From Imperialibacter sp. EC-SDR9 (GTDB lineage Bacteria > Bacteroidota > Bacteroidia > Cytophagales > Cyclobacteriaceae), in the NCBI RefSeq assembly GCF_902498805.1, contig NZ_LR701580.1, positions 154,449 to 218,448 on the forward strand: 64,000 nucleotides of DNA, in the 5' to 3' direction. The translations under genes were made by a program, and so were the position numbers. How positions within the stretch are numbered: position 1 is the first letter of the stretch; every line of letters starts with the position of its first letter. The notes under the pieces are model-generated. The model was not told the origin of the DNA, did no database searches, and saw only the letters and a list, made by a program, of their open reading frames with translations. Below are positions 23,086 to 32,324 of the stretch, in pieces.

Positions 23086-23835
23086 TCACTCCAAAATCAC
23101 CTTCTCCAGCTTCTCCTCCACTACTTTGCCATCTTTCATCGACACGAAGTAGCAATTGGCTTCTGGTTTGGTGGCGACCACTTTGAAAGGCTTACCGTTT
23201 TTGAAAATGATGCCTGAGTAGTTGTCCATGGCGTAGCCAGCTTTGAAGATGCCGGTTTCGATATTTTTCATGTAGAGCGGGCGGCGAAATTCTTCGGCGT
23301 CATAATGCGGGCTATGGCTATAAGGAAGGAATCCAAGACCTTCCACAACCGTCAGCTCGATGGGGCGGGAGTCGGTGGTGCCATTGTCGAACCAGCAGAG
23401 CGAACCGGCACTTCCGCCTGCCAGGATGATGCCTTTCTCAAGTGCCTTTTTGAGCACTACATCAATGCCCTGGGCTTTCCAGATAGCCATCATGTTGAGG
23501 GTGTTGCCGCCGCCTACATAGATAGCATCTACATTGAGCAGCGCCTCTTCAAACGTCTGCTTTTGGTTATATGAGCTGATCCATACTCGTTGCACCGATG
23601 GCTCTACTGACAGGTCATGAACCAGTTCATAAAAGCGGATAATCCCCTGCTGGCTGTCGCCAGAAGCAGTAGGCAGGTAGCAGATCTTCGGCCGTTCTTT
23701 CCCGGTTAGCTTAATGATTTCTTTGATGAACAGTTTGTTCTGCCCACCGCCAAAAGGGAAAATGTACTGATCCTGGGCAAGAGCGAAACCTGTTGCAGAT
23801 AGAATGGCGAGGCTGAGTAGGATTAATTTTTTCAT
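23086..23835 (-). CDS. Peptidase S51 (dipeptidase E / cyanophycinase-like), exported
   Basis: The 249-residue protein has a signal peptide (MKKLILLSLAILSATGFALA) followed by a class-I glutamine-amidotransferase-like fold. The S51 nucleophile motif ILAGGSAGSLCWFD (about residue 142) holds the catalytic Ser, and AIYVGGGNTLNMMAIW is the Gly-rich loop. Enzymes of the family cut dipeptides with N-terminal Asp or isoaspartyl links. The C-terminal SPHYDAEEFRR and GYAMDNYSGI fit the family. Upstream lies the large inverted repeat at 23871-23990. Confidence 0.88.
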   Translation of the reverse strand: MKKLILLSLAILSATGFALAQDQYIFPFGGGQNKLFIKEIIKLTGKERPKICYLPTASGDSQQGIIRFYELVHDLSVEPSVQRVWISSYNQKQTFEEALLNVDAIYVGGGNTLNMMAIWKAQGIDVVLKKALEKGIILAGGSAGSLCWFDNGTTDSRPIELTVVEGLGFLPYSHSPHYDAEEFRRPLYMKNIETGIFKAGYAMDNYSGIIFKNGKPFKVVATKPEANCYFVSMKDGKVVEEKLEKVILE

Positions 23836-23870
23836 TGCTATAAATTAAGTGGCATGGTGATAGTTAATGA

Positions 23871-23990
23871 GGTGATTTTAAAGGCTTTGCAGTCACACTG
23901 TCATATTGAGCCTGTCGAAATATTTATAAAACGTAATCGATAGGGTTTCGACAAGCTCAACCTGACATCTGTGTGGCCTTTAAAATCACC
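23871..23990. repeat. 120-bp inverted-repeat element, dispersed palindrome type 1, copy 2
   Basis: Outer arms GGTGATTTTAAAGGC (23871-23885) and GCCTTTAAAATCACC (23976-23990) are exact reverse complements. Inner arms GAGCCTGTCGAAA (23908-23920) and TTTCGACAAGCTCA (23946-23959) match the palindrome at 315-370. The whole could fold into one long cruciform. It lies between two same-strand genes. It may be a MITE-like element; no target-site duplication was established. Confidence 0.7.
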
Positions 23991-24013
23991 TTCATCCAAA
24001 TTTTTGAAAAATT

Positions 24014-25606
24014 TTATTGCTCACTCTTCACCGTCGGGTACTTAATGCCCAACTGCTCAAGGTAGGTGCCATATTTGCTTTCGTCGTAGTAAAACGGCTT
24101 TAGTTGAGGTCGGAATTCATCCTGAATTTCGGTATTCAAATGAGTTGCCGGCTTCTCATCGTCAGCAATCATGGGCTTGTACTCAGTGTCCATCATTTGC
24201 ACGTTGCGATAATAGTCCCAGGCCTGTGTTACCAGCTCTGGCTTCAGCAGAAAATCCACCAAAGTCATGGCCTCGGCTTTTGCACCCGCCACTACCCCCT
24301 TGTGGGCAATAGGTGTCGCCATGGCTACGGCATTGGCCCAATGGTGACCGGGCAGCCCGGGGATATTGGAGGGAAAACGCATGGTGACTGTAGGCAGCTT
24401 CCAGCTGATATCACCGATGTCGTCAGAACCGCCGCTCACGAAATTACGTGTCGGTGGTTTCAGCGTGTCGAGTGCCGTTGGTAGCCCCTCCTGCTTGGGG
24501 TTGCCGAGCTCCTTTTGCAGCGCCTTAGCCAAAGTCTGGTCGTCATCACTCCAGGTAGGCAGGCCAACCTTTTTAATGTTCTCGTACATGGTTTCTGCAA
24601 TCACTTTGTTGAAGTGGCGGGGCCAGGCGCTGCCCAACACTCTCCGGGTAACTGTCGTTCCCGTCATCATGGCGGCACCATCGGCGATGCGGTTGCCCTT
24701 TTCATACATCTCCATGATTTTTGGGTAGGTCACGTTGCGGTAGTAAAACCAGATAGAAGCCTTGGATGGCACCACATTGGGCTGGTCACCGCCGTCTTTG
24801 ATCACGTGGTGCGACCGCTGTAGCGGATCAAGGTGCTCCCGCTGGTACTGCCAGCCGATGGACGTAAGCTCTACGGCATCCAAAGCGCTCTTGCCTCTCC
24901 AGGGGGCACCAGCAGCATGGGCGGCCTCACCCTCAAAAGAGTACTCCACAGAGATCAGGCCGGTACCGGAGGCTTGCCCGTAGGAAACGCCAAAGTTATT
25001 GCCTACGTGCGTAAAGATCGAAATGTCCACATCGTCGAAATAGCCATCACGGGTGTAGAACGCCTTTGTGCCTACCAGCTCTTCAGCCACACCAGGCCAA
25101 ACAATCAGCGTGCCTGACATTTTTTCCCGCTCCATGATTTCCTTCACTGCCAACACGGCGGCAATGTTGAGCGGCGTGCCTGAGTTGTGCCCTTCACCGT
25201 GGCCGGGAGCACCTTCCACAATCGGATCGTGGTAGGCTACGCCGGGCTTCTGCGATGCCTTTGGGATGCAGTCAAGGTCAGAGCCGATAGCGATCACGGG
25301 CTTGCCGTTGCCCCATTTTGCAAACCAGGCGGTAGGAATGCCCGAAATGCCTTGTTCAATGGTGAAGCCATTTTCTTCCAGAATACCGGTGAGGTATTTG
25401 GATGTTTCCACCTCCTGGAAGCCGAGCTCCGAAAAGCTGAATACCTTGTCGACCATTACCTGCGCCAGTTTGGCGTTAGCCTCTACTTTGGCGGCCGCTT
25501 CTTTCTTCAGCGCCTCAATTTGTTTGGCACTGTACTTTTTGGCCTGGCCCATCAACAGTGCAGGGGCGCATGCCAGCATAAAACAAACAGTAAGAATCTT
25601 TTTCAT
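24014..25606 (-). CDS. Exported M20 amidohydrolase (AbgB-like)
   Basis: The 530-residue protein has a signal peptide (MKKILTVCFMLACAPALLMG) and the full M20 metallopeptidase layout. Visible pieces are VFSFSELGFQEVETSKYL, IAIGSDLDCIPKASQ (metal-binding region), APGHGEGHNSG, FEGEAAHAAGAPWRGKSALDAVELT (dimerisation domain) and SGGSDDIGDISWKLPTVTMR. The order is that of the p-aminobenzoyl-glutamate hydrolase AbgB/indole-acetyl hydrolase branch, longer than standard M20 enzymes. It probably cleaves an amide of an N-acyl or p-aminobenzoyl amino acid outside the cytoplasm. It is the first of several same-strand genes but separated from pepE-like by the repeat. Confidence 0.88.
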   Translation of the reverse strand: MKKILTVCFMLACAPALLMGQAKKYSAKQIEALKKEAAAKVEANAKLAQVMVDKVFSFSELGFQEVETSKYLTGILEENGFTIEQGISGIPTAWFAKWGNGKPVIAIGSDLDCIPKASQKPGVAYHDPIVEGAPGHGEGHNSGTPLNIAAVLAVKEIMEREKMSGTLIVWPGVAEELVGTKAFYTRDGYFDDVDISIFTHVGNNFGVSYGQASGTGLISVEYSFEGEAAHAAGAPWRGKSALDAVELTSIGWQYQREHLDPLQRSHHVIKDGGDQPNVVPSKASIWFYYRNVTYPKIMEMYEKGNRIADGAAMMTGTTVTRRVLGSAWPRHFNKVIAETMYENIKKVGLPTWSDDDQTLAKALQKELGNPKQEGLPTALDTLKPPTRNFVSGGSDDIGDISWKLPTVTMRFPSNIPGLPGHHWANAVAMATPIAHKGVVAGAKAEAMTLVDFLLKPELVTQAWDYYRNVQMMDTEYKPMIADDEKPATHLNTEIQDEFRPQLKPFYYDESKYGTYLEQLGIKYPTVKSEQ

Positions 25607-25815
25607 AGTAAACGGTTTAGTGTTAGAACTCCTGGAAGAGAGGTTCCCCCTTGGAGAGCAGAGTCACCTTGAGGAGACTTCTCCCACCTAGTGGCGGTTC
25701 GAAGTGACGTTCATTAATTAGGTTTTGATTGTCAAATATTCATTGAAGTAATCTGGCTTTTTCGTTTTTACCAGACGAACTTAGACGAACGGAAAAAACA
25801 ACGTTTGTAAACGGT

Positions 25816-26730
25816 TTGCAAAAGTTACAGCTACCTGCGCCCATTACCCGATTTGCACCCACGCCCAGTGGTTTTTTACACGTGGGTAACGTTTATTCTT
25901 TTCTTATCACCTGGCTATTAGCCAGAAAAAATAATGGACAAATTTTACTCCGGATCGACGACCTGGATCAGGAAAGGGTGAGGCCGGAGTATGTGGAGAG
26001 CATTTTTCGCACGCTGGAATGGCTGGGGCTGGACTGGGATTTGGGGCCTTCTTCTGTTCAACAGTTTGAGAAAGAATACTCACAGCTACGGCGGATGGAG
26101 TTGTATGAGACTGCTCTGCAAAATCTGAAAAAAGAGGAGGCGGTGTTTGGCTGCGATTGCTCCCGGAAGTTGGTGAAAAAACTAATAGAAGAGCATAACT
26201 ACAAGGGAATATGCCAGTATAAGGGTCTTGACCTGGATGACCATGACATCAGCTGGCGGTTGAAGACCGATGGCATGGCTGTGGTACAGATGAAGCGTTA
26301 CAAACAAGCGCTGAGTGTGGAGGAGTTGCCGTACTCACAGTCTCATTTTGTGGTGAGAAGGAGGGACGGCATCCCAGCTTATCATTTGGCTTCGGTGGTC
26401 GACGATGAGTACTTTGGTGTGAACATGATTGCGAGAGGAGAAGACCTTTTTGAGAGCTCTGTTGCACAGCTTTATTTGGCTGAAAAGTTGGGGTTGAGAG
26501 CTTTTTCTCAGGCTGAATTTTTTCATCACGCCCTGATCATGGACGAGGGACGGAAGCTTTCCAAGTCGCAGCAGTCTTCAGCCGTGTTGGATGAGTTTTC
26601 TCAGGACAAGGCAAAGCTGCTCCGAAAGCTTGGGGGCTGGCTTGGCGTTCCACCGGAGGCGTGCGGGAGTTTGGAGGAGATGATGAAGCAGTTTTCTTTT
26701 GAGCGTGTTGCACGAACTATTTCTAACTAA
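25816..26730 (+). CDS. gluQ: Glutamyl-Q tRNA(Asp) synthetase (GluQRS), TTG start
   Basis: The roughly 304-residue protein is a truncated class-I glutamyl-tRNA synthetase catalytic domain lacking the anticodon-binding part. It shows TRFAPTPSGFLHVGNVYSFL (HIGH-like motif HVGN), LLRIDDLDQERVRPEY and MDEGRKLSKSQ (KMSKS-like). GluQRS attaches glutamate to queuosine in tRNA(Asp). The zinc-binding site is partly present (FGCDCSRKL...GICQY). No ATG exists in the right region: the open frame begins after a stop at 25744, and TTG at 25816 puts the start just before the catalytic motif, as expected. Confidence 0.87.
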   Translation: MQKLQLPAPITRFAPTPSGFLHVGNVYSFLITWLLARKNNGQILLRIDDLDQERVRPEYVESIFRTLEWLGLDWDLGPSSVQQFEKEYSQLRRMELYETALQNLKKEEAVFGCDCSRKLVKKLIEEHNYKGICQYKGLDLDDHDISWRLKTDGMAVVQMKRYKQALSVEELPYSQSHFVVRRRDGIPAYHLASVVDDEYFGVNMIARGEDLFESSVAQLYLAEKLGLRAFSQAEFFHHALIMDEGRKLSKSQQSSAVLDEFSQDKAKLLRKLGGWLGVPPEACGSLEEMMKQFSFERVARTISN

Positions 26731-26974
26731 GTGGCAAAGTCGGCGGTTGTTCTCTTCGTCCTTGCGGGCTCAAAAAAATCCCTACCTTTTTCACCCCAAC
26801 CAACGTCCGAATTCTCTGTAACCATTTCGTAATTTGCCGATCCGCAACTTTTAGCAACCCATGCGTTAAAAATCGTTAAATCCCTTACTGCAACAACGAA
26901 TACTGTTATATTGAAGAGCTGAACATTCTAAAATTCAGTAGAATACAAAAGGACAACTCAAAAAAGGACTAATT

Positions 26975-29359
26975 ATGCTTATTGGAAACTACCTCAAACT
27001 TGCTTTCAGGCACCTCCTGAAAAGCAGGGAAACCTCGGTTATTAATCTCGGAGGCCTCATTGTAGGCTTCACATGTGCGCTTCTTATCTTTCTTTTTGCC
27101 AAAAACCAGCTCAGTTTTGACAACTGGAACAGCCAAAAGGACAACACCTATAGGGTGCTCACCATCGACGAAGCCCTGGGAGTTAGCAGCAACCTGGTAG
27201 GCATCACCATGCCAGCTATTGGCCCGGCCATGAAAACCGAACTGAGCCAGGTGAAGGAAATCACACGGGTCAGCTACAGCGGCCGTAACCTGGTGGAGTA
27301 CAACGACGTGCCGCTTTACACGGAGAACTGCGCTTACGTCGAAAACTCGATTTTCAATGTGTTCGACCTGGAGCTGCTGGCTGGCAACAAAGAAACAGTG
27401 TTACTCAGTCCCAACACTGCGGTTTTGACCGAGAGCTTCGCCAGGAAAGTATTTGGCATTGAAGATCCGATGGGCAAAACAGTTGAAATCGATAACTCAA
27501 CCAACATGCAGGTGGTGGGCATTGTGAAAGACCTGCCTTCTAATACCCACTTGAGGTTTGACCTTATGGCATCACTTGTGCCCACCGAAGCGGACAGCTC
27601 TACCAGGCAGTTTCTCAGCACCTGGCGGTCTATAGCTATTACCACTTATGCAGTGCTTGAGCCTGATGCCAGCGAGGAAACTACGGAAGCCGACATGGAA
27701 GCGCTGATCAGAAAAAATGATGTGGGTGAGAATTTTTCGGTCACTTTACAACCGCTCAATGATGTGCATCTGAGCTCTACGGGCATACTGTTCGACAACT
27801 TCAACTTCGCAAAAACAGATCTCAACTATGTGTACACACTGCTGATGGTGGGATTGTTTGTTATTCTCATTGCCACTTTCAACTTTATGAACCTCAGCAC
27901 AGCCCGCTCGGCTAATCGAGCTAAAGAAGTGGGCATGCGCAAAGTATTGGGGGCCTACAAGCCACAACTGGTCGTTCAGTTTCTAAGCGAAGCCATTCTG
28001 TTGTGTACAATCGCCACGTTAGTTTCGCTGCTGGCAGTTGGCCTCTTGTCCAGCTACCTTGATTTTGGCATCCCTGGTAACCTGTTGGCTTATCTCCTTT
28101 CTGATGCGACCACTGTGGTCGGCATTGTCGCCATTACATTGGGTATTGGGGTACTTGCAGGTTTTTACCCGGCCTTTTTCTTGTCTGGCTTCCAGGCTCT
28201 CAAGGTACTCCGTGGCAACTTCAAAACGGGCAAGAGTGGGGTGTGGCTTCGCAGGTCGCTGGTGATCATTCAGTTCACAGCTTCTGTAACTATGATCATC
28301 GGCACAGTGGTGGTAGGAAGGCAGCTCAACTATATCAAAAGCATCGACAAGGGCTTTTCTGAGGAGCAGATTATTACACTAAGCCTAAGCGACCAGACCG
28401 TTCAGCAGAAGGCGGAGGCGATGAAAAACGAGCTGCTACAGCAGAGAGGCGTTTTGTCAGCAGCCTATTCATCGAGCATGCCTGGGAGAGGCTTTGGGCG
28501 CAGAGGCATTCGGCCGGAGGGAAGCGACCCTGATGATGTGTGGATCGTGAGCGTGATGTCAGTCAACGAAGACTATTTTCCGCTAATGGGTATGGAAATA
28601 GTAAAGGGGAGGAATTACTCGAAAGACTTTCCTGCCGACGAACAGCAAAGCCTGATTATCAATGAAGCTGCAGCCGCTGCTCTGGGCTGGGATGAGCCGG
28701 TTGGAAGAAAGATTGGGTATGGGCCGGCTGAAAGAACGGTCGTGGGCGTGGTGAAGAACTTTCACTTCGCTAATATGCGTCACAGGATTGAACCCATCAT
28801 CATTCCCTACAACCCCAATGCGACCTCAACACTTTCTGTTAAAATTGATGCTTCTCTGACGAAAGAAGTACTGGCGGCTATGGAAAGCACATGGAAAACG
28901 ATGTTACCAGCCCACCCATATGAGTACACCTTCTTCGATGAGGAATTTGGTCGCCAATACGAAAGTGACGAAGAGTTTGCGGGCCTGATTCAGAACTTTA
29001 CCTGGCTGTCCATCTTTATTGCCTGCCTTGGACTTTTTGGACTGTCCACTTTTACTGCCGAGCAAAAGGTGAAGGAGATAGGCATCCGCAAAGTGCTGGG
29101 AGCCTCTGTGCAGGGAATAGTATTTTTGCTTTCTCAGGAGTTTTTGAAGCTGGTGGTAGTGGCCTGCCTGATTGCAGTGCCCATTGCGTGGCACTCCATG
29201 GACGGCTGGCTCGACGGCTTTGCTTACCGCATCGAGTTGAAGTGGTGGTTCTTCATTGCTGCAACGGGAGCAGCGGTGCTCATTTCAGTTTTGACCGTCA
29301 GCTACCAGTCGATCAAAGCAGCGATAAGAAACCCTGCCGGATCACTGCGAACAGAGTAG
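26975..29359 (+). CDS. MacB-like ABC transporter permease (two FtsX domains)
   Basis: The 794-residue protein has the layout TM1 - MacB periplasmic core - FtsX - TM - second periplasmic core - FtsX. LKLAFRHLLKSRETSVINLG is the cytosolic N-helix before TM1 (residues about 20-45). FMNLSTARSANRAKEVGMRKVLGA (about 305-330) and STFTAEQKVKEIGIRKVLGAS (about 690-710) are the coupling helices facing the ATPase, with the duplicated EVGxRKVLGA motif. No ATPase gene adjoins, as usual for this expanded Bacteroidota permease family, which is linked to export of peptides or antibiotics and to mechanotransmission. The gene stands alone with a hairpin terminator at 29370. Confidence 0.88.
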   Translation: MLIGNYLKLAFRHLLKSRETSVINLGGLIVGFTCALLIFLFAKNQLSFDNWNSQKDNTYRVLTIDEALGVSSNLVGITMPAIGPAMKTELSQVKEITRVSYSGRNLVEYNDVPLYTENCAYVENSIFNVFDLELLAGNKETVLLSPNTAVLTESFARKVFGIEDPMGKTVEIDNSTNMQVVGIVKDLPSNTHLRFDLMASLVPTEADSSTRQFLSTWRSIAITTYAVLEPDASEETTEADMEALIRKNDVGENFSVTLQPLNDVHLSSTGILFDNFNFAKTDLNYVYTLLMVGLFVILIATFNFMNLSTARSANRAKEVGMRKVLGAYKPQLVVQFLSEAILLCTIATLVSLLAVGLLSSYLDFGIPGNLLAYLLSDATTVVGIVAITLGIGVLAGFYPAFFLSGFQALKVLRGNFKTGKSGVWLRRSLVIIQFTASVTMIIGTVVVGRQLNYIKSIDKGFSEEQIITLSLSDQTVQQKAEAMKNELLQQRGVLSAAYSSSMPGRGFGRRGIRPEGSDPDDVWIVSVMSVNEDYFPLMGMEIVKGRNYSKDFPADEQQSLIINEAAAAALGWDEPVGRKIGYGPAERTVVGVVKNFHFANMRHRIEPIIIPYNPNATSTLSVKIDASLTKEVLAAMESTWKTMLPAHPYEYTFFDEEFGRQYESDEEFAGLIQNFTWLSIFIACLGLFGLSTFTAEQKVKEIGIRKVLGASVQGIVFLLSQEFLKLVVVACLIAVPIAWHSMDGWLDGFAYRIELKWWFFIAATGAAVLISVLTVSYQSIKAAIRNPAGSLRTE

Positions 29360-29369
29360 GCTAATTTTT

Positions 29370-29440
29370 ATGCAAAGGTGCAGACTATACAAGCTTGTTG
29401 GTTTGACCCATCAAATCTGCGCCTTTGCATATTTCTTTTT
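29370..29440 (+). terminator. Long hairpin and T-rich tail after the permease
   Basis: ATGCAAAGGTGCAGA (29370-29384) pairs with TCTGCGCCTTTGCAT (29416-29430) with one mismatch, across a 31-nt loop, followed by ATTTCTTTTT. The arms are long for a terminator and might also be a repeat, but the position, 10 nt after the stop, fits termination. Confidence 0.6.
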
Positions 29441-29522
29441 AATATTTCAAAATAATTTGCGTCGGAAGTGTAACGTTTGGAGTCTTTGGTAGTGCTATAC
29501 GGTAGCAATTCTATTATTATCA

Positions 29523-32147
29523 ATGAAGGACACCATTTTATTTTTTTTGATGGCCTGCCATTTTTTTACCCAGGCCCAAATTGACTCTACTAAATCATAT
29601 ACCACTGCGCATATCATAGGGGCTGCACCTGAAATAGATGGATATATTGATGACCCCGTTTGGAACGAAGTAGATTGGGCTGGAGGTGATTTTCGCCAGG
29701 TGAACCCTGATAAGGGGAAGCCAGCGTCAGTTCAGACCAAATTTAAGATACTCTACGACGCCAAAAACCTTTATGTGGCTTTCAGGTGCTATGATCCCGA
29801 ACCAGAAAAAATAGTGAAACGTATGTCACGGCGGGACGGCTTCGATGGAGACTGGGTAGAAATTAATATTGACAGCTACTACGATAAAAGGACTGCATTC
29901 TCCTTCACCTCGTCGGTCTCAGGTGTAAAGGGTGATGAGTACATTTCGAACAATGGTGACAATTGGGACGACAGCTGGGATCCAATTTGGTATCTCAAAA
30001 CAAGCATTGATGAAGAGGGCTGGGTCGCCGAAATAAGAATTCCGCTAAGCCAGCTTCGATTCGCTGAAAAACCAGAGTTAACCTGGGGCATACAAGTGCA
30101 GCGCCTTTTCTTCCGCAACCAGGAGCGCTCGCAGTGGCAGTATATCCCTCCTGATGCTGCCGGTTATGTACACCTGATGGGGGAAATGACTGGAATCAAG
30201 GGAATAAAGCCACAGAAACAGCTTGAAATACAACCCTATATAGTGACTAAAATGGAGCGCTTTGAAAAAGAAGAGGGCAATCCATACACAACCGGCCGCT
30301 CTGCTGGAGTAGATGTGGGTCTTGACGCAAAAATCGGGATCACCAGCGACGTCACCCTCGACCTTACCGTAAATCCGGATTTTGGCCAGGTAGAGGCCGA
30401 TCCATCTCAGGTCAACCTCAGCGCCTTCGAGCTTTTCTTTCAGGAGCGGAGGCCCTTCTTTACCGAAGGAAATAATACACTCAACTTTCCTGTTTCGCAA
30501 AACGACGGCAATATTCTGTTTTACTCACGCCGCATTGGTCGCCAGCCCCAGGGAGGTGTGGACACCGATGCTTCGGGAGATGACACTGTGAATGAGTACG
30601 TAAAACCCAATAATCGAACGACTATTCTTGGTGCTGCCAAGCTCACAGGCAAGAATAAGAAAGGATTTTCCTGGGGAATCCTTGAAAGCGCTACCTCAAA
30701 AGAGTATGCTGAAATCGATAGCCTCGGCAGCACCAGAAAAGAGGAGATAGAGCCGTTTACCAACTACTTTGTCGCTCGTGGACAGCAGGATATTAACAAG
30801 GGTAATACAATTCTTGGAGGTATTGTCACCGGAGTAAACCGCAATATTAAAGACCAACAACTGGACTGGCTGCACGACGCTGCCTACTCAGCTGGCGTCG
30901 ATTTTCTGCATAACTGGAGTGAACGAAAATATTATGTCAGCAGTAAAATAATGATGAGTCATGTGCAGGGAAGCATGGAGGCTATTTCCAACACACAGCT
31001 GTCGTCGGAGCGATATTTTCAAAGGCCAGACAATGATCACACTGAGTACGACCCAACACGCACCTCCTTGAGTGGCACTGGTGGTGAAGTGATTGTTGGG
31101 AAGAAAAGTGGTAATCTGATTAGTGATCTGGGTTTGGTTTGGCAGTCTCCCGGGTTCGAGCTAAACGACATAGGCTACCTGGCACAAACCGATAATTTTT
31201 CGCAGTGGTTCTGGATGCAATACCGCATCCTGCAACCCAAAGGTATCACTCGCTGGCAACGTTACAATATCAACCAGTGGCGGGAGTATGATTTTGGCTG
31301 GCGCAGCCTCAACGAAGGATACAATGTAAATGCGCATGCTGAGTTCAAAAATTTTTGGCAGTCGGGAGGTGGTGTTACCTACAGAGTCCGAAGTGCTTCC
31401 AATGCTGATTTGCGTGGAGGCCCAACCATTGCTTATCCTGGGGTATTCAATTTTTGGGCTTATACAGGCACAGACCCCAGAAAAAAATTCCATGTAAACA
31501 TCAATCCGGAATTTGGGATAGGTAAAGAAAGTTACCGGCGATACGCAGGTGTGTATCTGGACTTCACGCTTAGGCCAACTAATGCCCTGAATATCTCTGT
31601 TTCTCCTACTTTCGAGACCAGCGAGAACCAGTTGCAATATGTGTCGTCTCCTACCGCAGAAGGCGAGAACAGGTATATAGTAGGCACAATTGACCAAACA
31701 ACCGCCAGGGTCGTCTTTAGAGCTACCTACATGATCACACCGAATCTTTCGGTGCAATACTACGGGCAGCCCTTCGGCACCTCGGGTAAATACAGTGAAT
31801 TCAAATCAATTACGGACGCCAGTGCGGCCGAATATGCGCAGCGTTACATTCTGCTCCCTGCCGGTGTCATGTCAACAAGCAGCGACCAATATTTTGTGGA
31901 TGAAAACAATGACGGAACCTCCGATTACTCCTTCGGGAAACCGGACTTCAATTTTGGTCAGTTTCGCTCCAATATGGTCGTCCGCTGGGAGTATATTCCG
32001 GGCTCCACGTTGTTCGTTGTCTGGACGAGAGAAAGAAACGGCGCATTTTACGATTCAATTCCTGGCCACGACAAATACTCTTTTGATTTTGAGGAAAAGG
32101 GCCACAATATTTTCCTTTTCAAGTTTACGTATAGGTTCGTTTTGTAG
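29523..32147 (+). CDS. DUF5916 protein with N-terminal CBM9-like domain, outer-membrane barrel
   Basis: The 874-residue protein begins with a signal peptide (MKDTILFFLMACHFFTQAQ) and a carbohydrate-binding family 9-like domain (TAHIIGAAPEIDGYIDDPVW, then APEIDG, VWNEV, FKILYDAKNLYVAFRCYD; residues about 25-190). The long C-terminal part is the DUF5916 region, rich in alternating aromatic and polar residues, ending FLFKFTYRFVL, a typical outer-membrane strand. It contains TVNPDFGQVEADPSQVNLS and ERRPFFTEGNN, DUF5916 hallmarks. Function is unknown; the family is abundant in Cytophagales. The neighbouring permease may be unrelated. Confidence 0.88.
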   Translation: MKDTILFFLMACHFFTQAQIDSTKSYTTAHIIGAAPEIDGYIDDPVWNEVDWAGGDFRQVNPDKGKPASVQTKFKILYDAKNLYVAFRCYDPEPEKIVKRMSRRDGFDGDWVEINIDSYYDKRTAFSFTSSVSGVKGDEYISNNGDNWDDSWDPIWYLKTSIDEEGWVAEIRIPLSQLRFAEKPELTWGIQVQRLFFRNQERSQWQYIPPDAAGYVHLMGEMTGIKGIKPQKQLEIQPYIVTKMERFEKEEGNPYTTGRSAGVDVGLDAKIGITSDVTLDLTVNPDFGQVEADPSQVNLSAFELFFQERRPFFTEGNNTLNFPVSQNDGNILFYSRRIGRQPQGGVDTDASGDDTVNEYVKPNNRTTILGAAKLTGKNKKGFSWGILESATSKEYAEIDSLGSTRKEEIEPFTNYFVARGQQDINKGNTILGGIVTGVNRNIKDQQLDWLHDAAYSAGVDFLHNWSERKYYVSSKIMMSHVQGSMEAISNTQLSSERYFQRPDNDHTEYDPTRTSLSGTGGEVIVGKKSGNLISDLGLVWQSPGFELNDIGYLAQTDNFSQWFWMQYRILQPKGITRWQRYNINQWREYDFGWRSLNEGYNVNAHAEFKNFWQSGGGVTYRVRSASNADLRGGPTIAYPGVFNFWAYTGTDPRKKFHVNINPEFGIGKESYRRYAGVYLDFTLRPTNALNISVSPTFETSENQLQYVSSPTAEGENRYIVGTIDQTTARVVFRATYMITPNLSVQYYGQPFGTSGKYSEFKSITDASAAEYAQRYILLPAGVMSTSSDQYFVDENNDGTSDYSFGKPDFNFGQFRSNMVVRWEYIPGSTLFVVWTRERNGAFYDSIPGHDKYSFDFEEKGHNIFLFKFTYRFVL

Positions 32148-32240
32148 AGACTTTAAATTCACGAAATGACCTCATCAAGAAGCACTATTTAATCCAGTAA
32201 GGCCGCTATCGGCGTTGCCAAATTTTGTCATCAAAAAAAG

Positions 32241-32272
32241 AAAAAGACTCACAGCAGCGAGTCCTTTTTCTT
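32241..32272. terminator. Bidirectional terminator between DUF5916 and siroheme genes
   Basis: GACTC (32246-32250) pairs with GAGTC (32259-32263), extended by flanking A5 and T5 tracts. It serves both the plus gene ending at 32147 and the minus gene ending at 32325. Confidence 0.7.
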
Positions 32273-32324
32273 TACCTATTCCTCCCTTCCAACTTCGAAG
32301 AGGTGTGTTAAGCGTGAAGGGTTC

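Noticed and set aside
25607..25815. Possible gene remnant between the M20 amidohydrolase and GluQRS genes
   Set aside because: The GC-rich part (25620-25700) has no continuous frame with protein character and no repeat partner in the window.
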